This document shows, piece after piece, positions 1-9,705 of a stretch of DNA of 64,000 nt. The stretch is from Odontocerum albicorne (lineage: Eukaryota > Arthropoda > Insecta > Trichoptera > Odontoceridae). The translations under genes and the position numbers were made by a program. Every line of letters starts with the position of its first letter. Position 1 is the stretch's first letter. The notes under the pieces were generated by a model, which was not told where the DNA came from, ran no database searches, and saw only the letters and a list, made by a program, of their open reading frames with translations. The stretch lies in assembly GCA_949825065.1 (NCBI GenBank), contig OX463846.1:3305366-3369365 (forward strand), in the 5' to 3' direction.

Positions 1-60
1 TTTTGTAATATTTTAATAAAAGTGGGTTCGAGTCCCGAGATGTGCTCTTTTAACACTTTT
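1..60 (+). repeat. Dispersed repeat X, partial copy at window edge
   Basis: The block carries a tRNA box-B-like motif (GGGTTCGAGTCCC) after a run ending AAAAGTGG. The same block recurs near 16757 and 29320, with a degenerate form near 38610, followed there by a conserved TGCTATATAAAT-like segment. Only the edge of this copy is in the window. It is not a whole tRNA gene because no acceptor stem can be formed. Confidence 0.45.
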
Positions 61-904
61 ATTTCCACGGGGCCGATTATCGTTCCCAACTGGTGTATGC
101 GAAAAATCCCACGGGGCCGATCATCGGCCTCAAAGTTTTCATACAAGTTTTTATGTTGAATAAAAAAACATTTATTTTTTTTATGAAATATAAAAACAAC
201 TTATTATTTAATACTCTACAGGGAGGTCTCTATAAAAAAATCAGATTTAAAAACTAAATATTAAGTGAAATAAAAAATAAAATATAAACTACTGTTTTTT
301 TGTTTATAAGCCGTTTATGCAGTATAACACTCCCAAAAGACCTTCAATAACTGAGCCTTTACTTTGTCCACACACAAACATCTTGGCATATAATATTTTC
401 GGTTTCACAAACTTGTTTCCTTTCTTTAACTCAAAATTTCACCCTTTGTACTTTTCTATACAATTCGTATTTTGATGTACTTGTTTGATATTTTTAAATA
501 CCGTTTATTCATCCGAATAAATGCTATTCCATAAAAATTAGAGAACTTTCACCAGCATTAGCATTGCTGTTCATCTTTTAGAATAACAGTTTATCAATTT
601 GACTCTCGTGGAAGCGGTTGAAGACTTAACAGAAATGTCTTTGGGCGGAAATGTAAAAAAATGTAAATTTTATTTCCTCGAAATTAATTAGAATTCCTGC
701 GAATCTCTAGCAATAAGTGAAACGCCTTAATTAAATGAGATAAGGTAATTATAAATAAATTTCAACGGATGGGGAAAATAAACATTTCCATGCTGAAAAA
801 TAATTAAACTTTGTTTAAGAAAAGGTTTCTTAATATAAGTAGGCACTAAGAAATATCTTGAATTTTAAAATAAGACATTTGTTTAACTTTTTATTCTTCT
901 TTTA
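61..904. other. AT-rich DNA without a recognised gene
   Basis: No supported coding frame. The only structure seen is a short direct repeat of CCACGGGGCCGAT at about 66 and 111. Confidence 0.6.
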
Positions 905-975
905 ACCTGACGAGTTTATCGTTATGTGGCAATCTCTTCCAACCAACCAGAAAGATGTTTTTATATTATATTTTT
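905..975 (-). repeat. LINE-A 3' tail fragment
   Basis: The stretch holds GGCAATCTCTTCCAACCAAC, the reverse complement of the conserved 3' tail of LINE-A seen at 8855, 16257, 40752 and 45690. Only the tail is present, so this is a severely truncated copy. Confidence 0.6.
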
Positions 976-1084
976 GGTCTTTCTGGAGTGATGATGTGTG
1001 AGGAGTTGAATTTCGCAAGATGTTTCCAGTTGTAGTTGTGTGTCACTGTTTGTCAGGTTGATGAGAGCGTGCAACGGGGTTTCG

Positions 1085-1240
1085 GTTTTGTGTAATCAAA
1101 AATCGGAAAGAAGTATCGATTTATTTTTTTCAATGCTAAATATCCTCAGTGAGATACAGGCAAAAGCCTAGTTTACTGAGGATACAACAAATGAAAGGCA
1201 ACAAACCCAGATCCATTAAAATTGTATGTCCAAATCAAAT
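1085..1240 (+). repeat. Dispersed repeat Y, copy 1
   Basis: It shares about 130 bases, in inverted orientation, with 50155-50300. Shared landmarks are AAAAGCCTAGTTTACTG, then ACAAATG, then GCAACAAACCCAGAT. No coding frame was found. Two diverged copies in one window suggest a dispersed short element of unknown class. Confidence 0.6.
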
Positions 1241-1339
1241 TATCTGTTGTTTTTCTCAAATTGCGTATATTTCTTGTCACGTGTAATAATAAATAAAAAT
1301 AAAAATAAACATAAATAAATAGTTAATACAAAAAAAAAT

Positions 1340-1745
1340 CCTCAGATATCTATGGTACAGAACAAAGGGCGATTACCCAAAATATGCTCACCATGCCGAA
1401 CTTCTCACGGTGTGTAACTACAGAAGCCTTGAAACAAGAAGGCAAGAATCCATTGCGATATTCCTAATAAAGGTTTTCCAAGGTTCCTTTAACTGTCCCG
1501 CGATTCTAGAAGCACTAAGTTTATATGTACCCAATAAATATATCCGTGCAAGGAATCACCCTCTGTTCTACATACCAACTTACAGGACGAATATCATGGC
1601 TAAACACTCAGTCACGCGTGGTATAGAGATATTGAACCAACTGAATGACACGGTTGATATATTCTTGGTACCGTATAGCAGTATGAGAAGAATCCTGGCT
1701 GATATTATTCCTAACGAATAAGCTAACGCTAGAAGCCAACCCTCT
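1340..1745 (+). pseudogene. LINE-B reverse transcriptase C-terminal tail, 5'-truncated
   Basis: The 103-residue open frame at 1410-1721 matches the C-terminal, post-polymerase part of the longer LINE-B copies at 31092-31829 and 43062-43750. The shared pattern is a GxxxCPAxLExLxLxVPNxYxRxRxxxLFxIxYxRT region followed by a hydrophobic segment ending in an IxxFxxxLPxxK-like motif. None of the polymerase motifs is present. An inverted copy, closely similar in DNA, lies at 28700-29215. From the family this is the 3' end of a Jockey/CR1-like non-LTR retrotransposon; the clade is inferred, not proven. It is not expected to be functional. Confidence 0.7.
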
Positions 1746-1979
1746 TTGTGTAACAGGAGAAATCCGTGCAAAGTGGATAAAAAAAAAAAGGTCTTCAAAA
1801 TAAATAAAATTAATAAAATAAATAAAACGCTTTTTTCTATTTTGTATCTACCACTGTTTAATTTTTGGAGTTCACAACCGGTTACAAAAAGCTCCGTCTT
1901 CCGCTTTAGGGGAAATTGAACTAGTACAAAAATAAAACAAATGTGAATACAAATATAATGGAATAATTTATATCAATAA

Positions 1980-2675
1980 TGATTTAGCCCAAACGGTGTC
2001 CAAAACAATACCTAAAAATATCCAACCAGCTTTTTATACATCCAATAAATTAAAAAATAAAATTATGAACAATATAGACACGATAAGTAAACTTACTCAA
2101 TCCGGGGTTTACAAATTACTATATAATGATTGTTCATATTTTTATATTCGCAAGACGAAAGGAAATTTTGAAAAACAAGTTATGGAACATTAAAGATGCC
2201 TGAACAACATTAATTTTTCAGAGTTCGCTAACCACCTAATTAAAAACAACCATTAGTTTGATATTAATCGTGAATTGAGGATTCTACATATAAACCGAGG
2301 GGGATTGCATCTTGACAATTTGGAAATTTTCAAGATCTATCTATAAAATTAAGTTTAAATATCATTAATAACCAAACCAATTTTCATAATAGCCCTCAGC
2401 TTAATATTTTTCCCAATTTAAAATCCCCCCCTGTTTAAAAGATTCACATTCACTTTCACATTTTTCCCCCGCTCCATTCACCATTGTTTCACATTTCTCC
2501 CCACTTCTCTCCCCCTACCTCATCTCTCTTATATTATATTATTTACACTTGTACAGAATATATTTTAACAACTTAGTTTATCTTCACCTGACGATGAAGA
2601 CGGAGCTCTTCGAAACTAGTTGTGAACCTAAAATAAACGTGTGTTGAACACAAAAATATAAAATAAGTTTTTTAT
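1980..2675 (+). pseudogene. Penelope-like element remnant: GIY-YIG endonuclease plus 3' end
   Basis: The frame starting near 1996 contains SGVYKLLYNDC followed by FYIRKTKGNFEKQVMEH. This is the GIY-YIG nuclease signature of Penelope-like retroelements: a G-V-Y motif, a Y-I-x-x-T motif and a following E-H. After a stop at 2191 the homology continues in broken frames to about 2420 (for example FANHLIKNNH-like, then IINNQTNFHN-like). At 2589-2618 there is a hammerhead-type core: CTGACGA, a 5-bp stem GAAGA/TCTTC with a six-base loop, then GAAAC. The reverse transcriptase is missing, so this is a 5'-truncated copy with disrupted frames. Confidence 0.8.
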
Positions 2676-3085
2676 TTTACTTATTTTTCCTTTTATGTGA
2701 ATACAAACGTTTTTTTTTGTTTTTTTATTATAAATAAATTAACTTAAACATATTTTGATTATTTTTCTTATATTTTTTTCAGTGATGTAAAAAATGTCGA
2801 GAACATTTATTATATTATGAAATATTTAATTATGTATAAAAAGATTTTTAATATTATTTCTCACGTTAATGTAATATCAAGCAAAGCGATACAGAGGTTG
2901 ACATTGTTGAGAAGGTTAAAAAGCTTTTCGAATCCTTTTACATTAAATCACTAAACCTATCACTTGTAAGAAGCCAACTTGAGGATAACTCCACTATTTG
3001 ATCTCCTTACTACCAACTTAATAGGTATCTTGTTGAAAAGGTTTAGCATAAATTTTTATGGTACGTTAATTATAATATGTCGAAT
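2676..3085. other. AT-rich DNA, nothing recognised
   Basis: Runs of T and A with no open frame of note. No repeat unit was found that recurs elsewhere in the window. Confidence 0.5.
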
Positions 3086-3093
3086 CCTTTAGA

Positions 3094-3612
3094 GCAAGAG
3101 TTTCCAAAGTTTTTTCGGCCGCAGACCCCTTTATCAAAAACTTTTAAAACCGTCGACCCCCTAGTCATTTACTTTACTTACTCAAATTAATAAGTTTGTA
3201 CAGTACTCGATATTAAATATTTCACTAGATATCAAACTTTTCATTTTAATCGCTTGTAATTAAGGATTGGAAAATATAAAAGGACTACGGATTATGGCAT
3301 TATCTTGTGCAGCTTTTGATATTGAAATCTGCGCTGACGAAAATTAAAGCAAAAAAATAGACTATTTTAATGACACATTTTACCTTTTTGCTCACAAGTT
3401 TGGTATAGAACGTATTTTTATCAAAAAAGTGTTTTTTTTAAATTATTTTACTTCTTAATTAGGTAATCATTGCAATCATAGATATTTTGAAGTAACAAAC
3501 AAATAGCAGTATTAAGAGGGTCTACATATTTTTGCTGTCGTTTACCCCCAATTTTTTTTTTATTGAAACTGTCGACCCCAGGGGGTCGATATCGACCGCT
3601 TTGGGAATTCTT
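3094..3612. mobile_element. hAT-type MITE with 8-bp target duplication
   Basis: The element is flanked on both sides by CCTTTAGA (3086-3093 and 3613-3620), a perfect 8-bp direct repeat as made by hAT transposases. Its ends are imperfect inverted repeats: AAGAGTTTCCAAAG on the left against AAGAATTCCCAAAG on the reverse of the right. Subterminal GACCCC-rich blocks on both sides also fit hAT non-autonomous elements. The interior is AT-rich and encodes nothing recognisable, so movement would need an hAT transposase supplied elsewhere. Confidence 0.85.
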
Positions 3613-3867
3613 CCTTTAGATAATCTTGATAACGATGGCATCCAGGTGGGATTGAGTATCGTTAATTTGCCTATAAGGTGAATTGTCTCTGGTCTTATTT
3701 TTTCTTGAAACATTTAATTTTTTAAATATTATTTCAACCCAAGTCCAAAAAATATACATAGAATTTATATGTTGACATGTAAGCAGTTTTTTACTACTAT
3801 ATAAGAAAAAACAAAACAAATAAAATTCAGACAATTCAATTATTTCTCCTGAAACTGAAATTGGTGA

Positions 3868-4010
3868 TGCTAGGAAAGCGTTTCGACATCCAGAAGTCTT
3901 CGACTGCGATTTTGGACGCAATTCCAAAGAATGAGTTTCAGGAGTTCTTCAGATCATTTTAAAACCGCTTTCAGTATTGTATTGACTCACAAGGAGTGTA
4001 TTTTGAATGA
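3868..4010 (+). pseudogene. mariner-superfamily transposase C-terminal fragment
   Basis: The frame reads GKRFD, then STAILDAIPKNEFQ, a stop, then NRFQYCIDSQGVYFE. This is the usual end of mariner transposases, where a lysine-rich GKRF is followed after about 40 residues by W/F-x-x-CID-x-x-G-x-YFE. The catalytic part is absent and no terminal repeats are seen, so it is a relic. The reverse-strand open frame over the same bases is judged to be chance. Confidence 0.6.
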
Positions 4011-4094
4011 AAGGTAAAATAAACAATGTCTTATATTTATCTTCCCGTCAGTTAGTTTTCGCATTTGGCAGATAGTATATTGGCGGTTCGATTT

Positions 4095-4188
4095 TTATTA
4101 TTTCATGTTTTATGATGACATCCGTTACCTAGTTGAAAAGATACCTGTCTTTCGACCCGGGAAATGCGAATCCTGGTTTTTTATGTAA
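4095..4188 (+). repeat. tRNA-derived SINE, copy 1 (head only)
   Basis: ACATCCGTTACCTAGTTGAAAAG resembles a tRNA box A region and GACCCGGGAAATGCGAATCC a degenerate box B region. Its tail was displaced by the mariner at 4191. The same head recurs at 5070, 16550, 36590, 39105 and, reversed, near 33640. Confidence 0.55.
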
Positions 4189-4190
4189 TA

Positions 4191-4934
4191 GGTTAGTCAA
4201 AAAGTTTTGAAAGCGACATCTATGGAGCAATAAAAAAACCAAAATTACTACTCCATTTTAATATTTCATCTTTCATAAGAACGTGCTCAAAATTTCATTT
4301 CGATCTGTCAATTCATTCTTTGTGAATCAAAACAAGAGGCTACGGAGTGGTGTGAACCAGGCACTTTGGCTCCGAAGCGAGTTCGTGTCCAGAAATCGGC
4401 CAAGAAGGTGTTAGCGTCAGTTTTTTGGGATGCTAAAGGAATTTTATTGATAGATTATCTCCAAACTGGTAAGACAATCAACTTTGATTATTATTGTGAC
4501 CTTTTGGACCAGTTGGATGAAAAAATTTGTGAAAAAAGACCCGGTTTGCAGAAGAAAAAAATCATTTTTCATCAAGACAATGCACCTGCTCACACAGCTC
4601 AAAAAACCATCGCAAAAATCAGTGAATTGGGGTACGAATTGTTGCAGCATCCACCCTATATGCCAGATTTAGCTCCCTCTGACTTCTGGCTGTTCTCACA
4701 CCTCAAAAAATTACTTCGTGGAAAGCATTTTTCATCAAACGAAGAGGTTATAGCCGTCGTAGAGGAGTATTTTGCAGGCCTTCCAGAAAGTCACTTCCGT
4801 GATGGGACAACAAAGTTGGAAGATCGTTGGACCAAGTGTATTGATCTTATGGGAGACTATACTGAGCAATAAAAGTGATTTCCCCCCAAAAAAAATGTAT
4901 TTTCATTTCCGCTTTCAAAACTTTTTGACTAACC
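4191..4934 (+). mobile_element. mariner element, internally deleted
   Basis: Perfect terminal inverted repeats of about 25 bp bound the element. The left end reads GGTTAGTCAAAAAGTTTTGA from 4191 and the right end is its exact reverse complement ending at 4934. TA dinucleotides at 4189-4190 and 4935-4936 are the target duplication. At 744 bp it is well short of the roughly 1.3 kb of a full mariner. The deletion has removed the N-terminal half of the transposase while leaving the ends intact, so it could be mobilised in trans. Confidence 0.9.
4319..4872 (+). pseudogene. mariner transposase, C-terminal half (DD34D)
   Basis: The open frame encodes the C-terminal half of a mariner transposase. 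It begins in an SKQEATEWCEPGT-like segment and continues through VFWDAKGILLIDYL, FHQDNAPAHTAQ (second catalytic Asp) and PDLAPSDFWLF (third catalytic Asp). Exactly 34 residues separate these two aspartates, the mariner DD34D signature. The N-terminal helix-turn-helix region, the WVPHEL linker and the first catalytic Asp (normally in TCDEKW) are absent because of the internal deletion. No ATG opens the frame in the right place. The product cannot be active alone. Confidence 0.88.
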
Positions 4935-5061
4935 TAGTATGTTGTCAAGTCTGGTTTTATATAAAGTTTATTTATAAACATATTTCTAGATATCTTCCCG
5001 TCAGTTACTTTTCGCATTGGACAGATAGTGTATTGGTGGTTCGATTTTCATTATTTCATGT

Positions 5062-5265
5062 TTAATGATGACATCCGTTACCTAGTTGAAAAGATACCTG
5101 TCTTCCAACCCGGGAAATGCGAATCCTGATTTTTTATGAATATATTTATCTGGTTTTACATAAAGCTTATTTATTATCATATTTCCAGTTGGCTGGAAAA
5201 GATTGCGACATAGTAACAAATCCACCAAGTTGTATTGTATAAAATGAAAGTAATATAGGACGATA
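5062..5265 (+). repeat. tRNA-derived SINE, copy 2
   Basis: The tRNA-like head is followed by a tail containing TTCCAGTTGGCTGGAAAAGA, TTGCGACATAGTAACAAAT and CCACCAAGTTGTATTGTATA. The tail resembles the 3' end of LINE-A (TGGTTGGTTGGAAGAGATTG), a typical SINE-LINE relationship. Confidence 0.6.
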
Positions 5266-6080
5266 ATATGTAAAAATATTGAAATTTCAAACATTATCTT
5301 TATGGTCGATTTATTTATGGTTATATAGTGAAAAACACTCTGGTTTTGGAACGGCAAACAACAATAAAGGAAAAAACTTGTTTCATGATAAAAATTTATG
5401 ATAATTTATTACAAAAAATATTCCATACGTTTCAAACAGTTGCCTCAAACTAAAAGCTCCAATAAAATTTCTCAGAAAAACAAAATATTATTTTAAAAAG
5501 TCGGATTTTCGAAATCCATTTCATGCTTTTTTATGTACATATTTTAGTTTATAATAAAACATCGTCCAATATATTTTGTTAGATGTTCAGTCAAAATCTA
5601 TATAAAATATACATTCTACAAAACTTCTCCCATTCAACGTTCAGAAGATTTACGAGCCTTCTAAATACAAAAAAATAATATTGCATCTTGAATACAATAC
5701 TGTCAAAAGTCGAAGCGAAAGTTTCGAGATAAGTTTTCAAGTTTTGAAATAGTAAATATATACCAGACTATATTCATACAAAAACTTTTTAAGGGGGTGG
5801 AATTCACATAACACCATGTTATTGATTTTTTTGTAGAATAGTCAATGGGACCAGTCTCAAGAGATCAAAATAAGGGTGGCATGAAGCTACTTCTTTAAAA
5901 TGCCGGATCTTCTCCGCAACAAGGATTTTTTAAGTATTTAACTTTTCTGTGTTATTTGTAAAACATTCCAAGTCTTGGAAAACATATTTTCAAAAAACGA
6001 TCTGTTAACACTAAAATTAAGTTAGTTTAATAAACTTTTATTTTGCTTTTTTCGTTGTCTTTCAAATTTTCAAAAATATT
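5266..6080. other. AT-rich DNA without a recognised gene
   Basis: No coding frame or repeat unit could be supported on either strand. Confidence 0.5.
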
Positions 6081-6084
6081 CGTT

Positions 6085-7180
6085 TACATAAATAACTCTT
6101 CAAAACAGAGATTGTTTATTGATCTGTCCGGTTCGTCGCTCTTGTTTTTTTAAGTTGTTTTTTACTGTCCATGCAGTGAGACTCTTGACTCTGTTACAAA
6201 CCAATATTAGATTCGCTCCGTCCTTGGCGTGCTTTAAGAAGCGACTGATAAAAACTTTTAATTTATAGTCTGTGAAATAACGTGTTTCATTACATATTTT
6301 CTCTCCACCATCCCTTCCTTTTCTTTTGATTGACAATGTCTCACTTTATTTGAAAAATATTGTTCGGGTTATTGCCCGTCTTTATGAGGCTTGTGGGGGA
6401 TTTCGTGGGGGTAGATAGTAATTTGTTTAACCTTTCCTTCCCTGTGTTGGGTATCTTCTACACGTTGCTTCTAATAATCATCAATATCTCTATAAATATA
6501 ATAAATACAAGGTTAAGATTTTAGGTATTCCTCCATAATATATTTACGCATTGATTTAAAAAATAATATTAATAATAATCAGAATTTATCGACTACATCG
6601 TAGGTGTTTTGTAAAGATCGAAAACAAATTCGCATTTAAACGCTGCGGGTGCCTCGTCTTGACGATAGATGAAGAGTATGCGGGAAGCGCGACACTATAT
6701 TCGCATCTCACTCTTGCATACTCCACTGAATTGCGAGGAGCTCTATTGTCTCAATCGTCGCAAACGTAAGCCACGCCGGGGTACCGCTCCGCGCCGCAGT
6801 ATCTTCTGGACTTGCAAATAGATTAGACGTACGCCCGTTCCGTGAGCGTTGCCAGATGGTTTTTTAATGTTTTCAGCAAATAAATCTCAATTATTATAAT
6901 TTTTAATTTCAATTATAATTAATTAAGGGGATTATCTATGAATGTTTTTATTTTTCCGATTTAAAATCGCTAATTTTTGATCGCGTACTCGCTACCCAAC
7001 ACCGGAGCACGCGTTTTAATTTTAACACCGTAAGGGAAGGGTTAAAGATTTCGTGGGGGTAGATAGTAATTTGAATGTTTTTTTGTGACTATGTAACTTG
7101 CTTTATTTACTTTTGTCTGGTTGGTTGGAAGAGATTGCCACCTGTCAACAAGCCTGCCTGATTATATGTGCAATAAAAAT
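6085..7180 (+). pseudogene. LINE-A 3' end, split by a TTAA MITE
   Basis: This is the 3' end of LINE-A in the forward direction: the reverse-transcriptase tail region (6110-6250), the untranslated segment with CCATCCCTTCCTTTTCTTTT, and the terminal TCTGGTTGGTTGGAAGAGAT tail at about 7118. It is interrupted at 6426-7046 by a MITE. Comparison with copies at 8815 and 40690 shows that the two halves were originally contiguous. Frames are broken, and only the last tens of codons of the polymerase protein can be recognised. Confidence 0.75.
6427..7045 (+). mobile_element. TTAA-flanked MITE, copy A (piggyBac-like)
   Basis: TTAA lies at both ends (6427-6430, 7042-7045). The ends are short inverted repeats: TTAACCTTTCCTTCC on the left and TTAACCCTTCCCTTA on the reverse of the right. 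The whole length aligns, inverted, with 12328-12953 and more distantly with 39406-40006 and 56394-57006. It encodes no protein. TTAA target choice and CCYTT-type ends are known from piggyBac elements; the assignment rests on these ends only. Confidence 0.8.
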
Positions 7181-7489
7181 GTTTAAAAAAAAAACAAAAA
7201 AATCTACGAAAAATGTATGTCATTTTACGAATGAACTTGTATCATGTTTACATTTAAAGGACACAATCTTTTCTTCAGTACATCTTGTAAAAAAGAAAAT
7301 TAATTTCTTGTCTGAAAGTGTGCTTGCCACTACTGTCAATTTCATTTCAATAAAAAAAAGTTTTGAAATATTTTTTTCTAAATTGTTACACTATTGTCAT
7401 TCTCAAAACTTGATTCACAGCTTACACAACGAATCATATAGTCAATTTATTTACTCGGAGATAATTCTTGAAAAAATCTTGTGAAGTAT
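7181..7489. other. AT-rich DNA after LINE-A
   Basis: An open frame of 128 codons (7098-7484) starts inside the LINE tail and runs through low-complexity Lys/Asn/Phe-rich sequence. It matches nothing I know and is probably chance. Confidence 0.4.
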
Positions 7490-7890
7490 GGTACTATATT
7501 AGCTTACGATCTAAAATATAGTATACGAATGTTACGAAATATGGCTATACGAATATTATTAAACAATGTTATGAAATATGGCAAACATTATTTTGTAAAA
7601 AAAATACACGAGGATGTTGTAAAATATCGTATATGATTATTTTATACATGTATGTTATGAAATATGGTTTACAAGGATGTTAAAAAATATAGTGTATGCG
7701 TATATTATGAAAAATGATATGCGAGAATGTTACGAAGTATGAAACACGAGTATGTTATGAAATATGGTATACAAGTGTGTCATGAAATATAGTGTATGAT
7801 ACAAGTGTGTTATGAAATATAGTATACGATCTGATTATCAAATATGGTAAACGAGGATCTTATAAAATATGGCATAAAAGTATATCATGA
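7490..7890 (+). repeat. Degenerate minisatellite, unit about 25-28 bp
   Basis: The unit resembles GTATACGAGGATGTTATGAA plus ATATG and is repeated about 14 times with many changes and small indels. Typical anchors are TTATGAAATATGGTATACAA and TTACGAAATATGGC. No coding potential. Confidence 0.7.
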
Positions 7891-7968
7891 AATTGCACTT
7901 AAAAAAATCTTTGCATTTTCAGAATTTTCACAATTACCACTTTGCAACTGACACTGATGAAACAATAT

Positions 7969-8516
7969 GGGTCTTTCAAATCGAGCGGTTTTTTTAATTT
8001 TTGGATAAACCACATATAGGGTCGCGAACTTTCCTGGGTCTTGTAACATTTGAGGAGTGTAATGTATGACATTTATAAAAAATGGAGTCGTATACAATGC
8101 AACAACGCATTCAAATTAAGAATTATTGTAATCTCCGGAAACGGTGATGTTAATTGCCCACCAAGATCATATGTGATCTGACACCGTCGGACTATTTTCT
8201 ATGAGGTAACGTGAAAAACCAAGTCTATAAGAATTACCCCCATTCAATTCCTGATCCGAAGAACGAAATTATTCGCGTTATTGGTCAGCTACAATCGCAA
8301 TTAAGCCAAAATATCATCGAAAATTTTGACAAAAGAGTGGACATCTATGGAGCTGCAAGAAATGAACATTTGGCGGATATTGTTTTTTGTGTTTCAATGG
8401 CATACATTATACTTTAATGATCAATAAAAAGTTTATTGAAATCAAAGCAAATTGAGTGTTTTATTCAAGAATTAAAAAAAGATGAATAAAAAAAAATCAC
8501 TCAATTTGAAAGACCC
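7969..8516 (+). mobile_element. Tc1/mariner-superfamily MITE, copy 1
   Basis: The ends are inverted repeats: GGGTCTTTCAAATCGAGCGG on the left, and on the right the reverse complement of GGGTCTTTCAAATTGAGTG. The flanks are TA-rich, but the exact TA duplication is ambiguous. The interior keeps a transposase tail (8211-8417). Related partial copies are at 27258-27763 (reverse) and 52484-52600 (forward). Confidence 0.78.
8196..8417 (+). pseudogene. Tc1/mariner-like transposase C-terminal tail
   Basis: The frame reads VKNQVYKNYPHSIPDPKNEI, then IENFDKRVDIYGAARNEHLA and DIVF. In the IS630-Tc1-mariner superfamily this follows the third catalytic acidic residue (LTPxDYFLWGYVK). Upstream the third acidic region survives only as a decayed TPSDYF-like stretch, and the first two acidic motifs are missing. 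It lies inside the MITE above and is not functional. Confidence 0.65.
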
Positions 8517-8814
8517 TTTATTATATATGTTATTACTTTTTTAAATTAAAAAAAGAGTTTTTTTTATTTTTTTGTATATATTTCAACTGCCCCTTCGATC
8601 TGGTGACAGCAGAATCTTTGCATACCTTTATGGTATACTTGGCTCTTCTTTGGAACAAACTTAGCCCAATCAGATGTTCTACATCCGTATCGATATTTAA
8701 GGATTAATTAAAAAAGCTCAACCTAAACTTCCATACAAATCCAATATGTATCCCTATTTTCGTTTAGTTCCGTATTTTTGTTTTATTTACAATATTTTTT
8801 TTATTTATTTAACC
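8517..8814. other. AT-rich DNA, nothing recognised
   Basis: No supported feature on either strand. Confidence 0.5.
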
Positions 8815-9660
8815 CTTTTATTGCAAATACAATCTGGCAGGTGTATTGCCAGGTGGCAATCTCTTCCAACCAACCAGACAAAAGTAAATGAAGCAAGTTA
8901 CGTGGTTGCATAAATCATTCAAATGACTATCCATCCCCACGAAATCCATATACACATATATGCCCACGAACCCTACGAGCATATGCCCACGAACCCTACA
9001 AAGACGGACAATCACCCGAACATACTTTTTCATGTAAAGTGAGATATCATCAATCAAAAGGAAAGGAAAGGATGGTGGAAAGGGAATGAAAAGAAAAATC
9101 AGGAATGAAACACGTTATTTTACTGACAAGAAATTAAGAGTTTTTTTGGTCACTTCTTAAAGCATGCCAAGGACGGAGCGAGTCTTATATTGGTTTGTAA
9201 CTGATTCCAGAGTCTCACTCCATAGACAGTAAAGGACGACGTAAAAAAAGAGGAGTGGTGAACTGGAAAGGCTAATAGACAATCTATATTTGAGCGTAGC
9301 GCTAATCCATGATTGGAAAGACGCTGAAAAATTTTGGCGAGATAAGAGGGGGTAGCAGGACAAATAAGGATATTAAACAATATAGACAGCATGTGAATTT
9401 GGCGTATATTTCAAACATTCAACCACTTCAATGCCTTCTGATATGAAGTTATATGATCGTACTTTCGTAGGTTGAAAATAAATCTAATGATAGACGAACA
9501 TTTTGAAAACGCTGTAATTTATCCAGCTGTTCCTCTGTAACATCCAAGTAACAGACGTTTATTCCCTACGTTGAAGATACGTTGATGCATACCAATAATA
9601 ACTGTGAAATAAAAGCTTGTTAAAACGAACTGTTTTTTGGCCATCAAGTGGTCAGATGCC
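8815..9660 (-). pseudogene. LINE-A 3' end, 5'-truncated
   Basis: On the reverse strand the frame at 9150-9392 reads through SNHGLALRSNIDCLLAFPVH, then SSFFTSSFTVYGVRLWNQLQ and TNIRLAPSLACFKK. This is a typical C-terminal tail of non-LTR reverse transcriptases (R-LWN-LP-x-I-R then S-L-x-x-FK). Frame breaks separate it from upstream sequence extending to about 9660. The 3' end carries the LINE-A tail followed by a TTTA-rich simple repeat at 8805-8820. The same family occurs at 905, 6085, 16195, 28215, 40690, 44830 and 45630. I infer a Jockey/CR1-type element; the polymerase core needed to settle the clade is not present. Confidence 0.8.
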
Positions 9661-9705
9661 AATATTTGCAATAAACTATTAAATAAATATATATATTTTA
9701 GAAAA

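Larger units (their letters stand above)
4037..5160 (+). repeat. Tandem duplication of about 207 bp, split by a mariner
   Basis: A segment beginning CTTCCCGTCAGTTA at 4041 is repeated at 4994. Both units run through a TTCGATTTT..ATTATTTCATGTTT block and then the tRNA-like SINE head. Subtracting the mariner and its TA duplication (746 bp) from the 953-bp spacing leaves a period of about 207 bp. The mariner therefore entered the first unit after the duplication. Confidence 0.75.

Noticed and set aside
1..60. tRNA gene suggested by GGGTTCGAGTCCC
   Set aside because: Only box B is present, and the same block recurs as part of dispersed repeat X without a folded tRNA.
3616..3927. Reverse-strand frame of 103 codons
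   Set aside because: It overlaps a recognisable mariner transposase tail on the forward strand and the hAT MITE border.
7098..7484. 128-codon open frame
   Set aside because: It begins in the LINE-A tail and continues in low-complexity AT-rich DNA with no motif; treated as chance.
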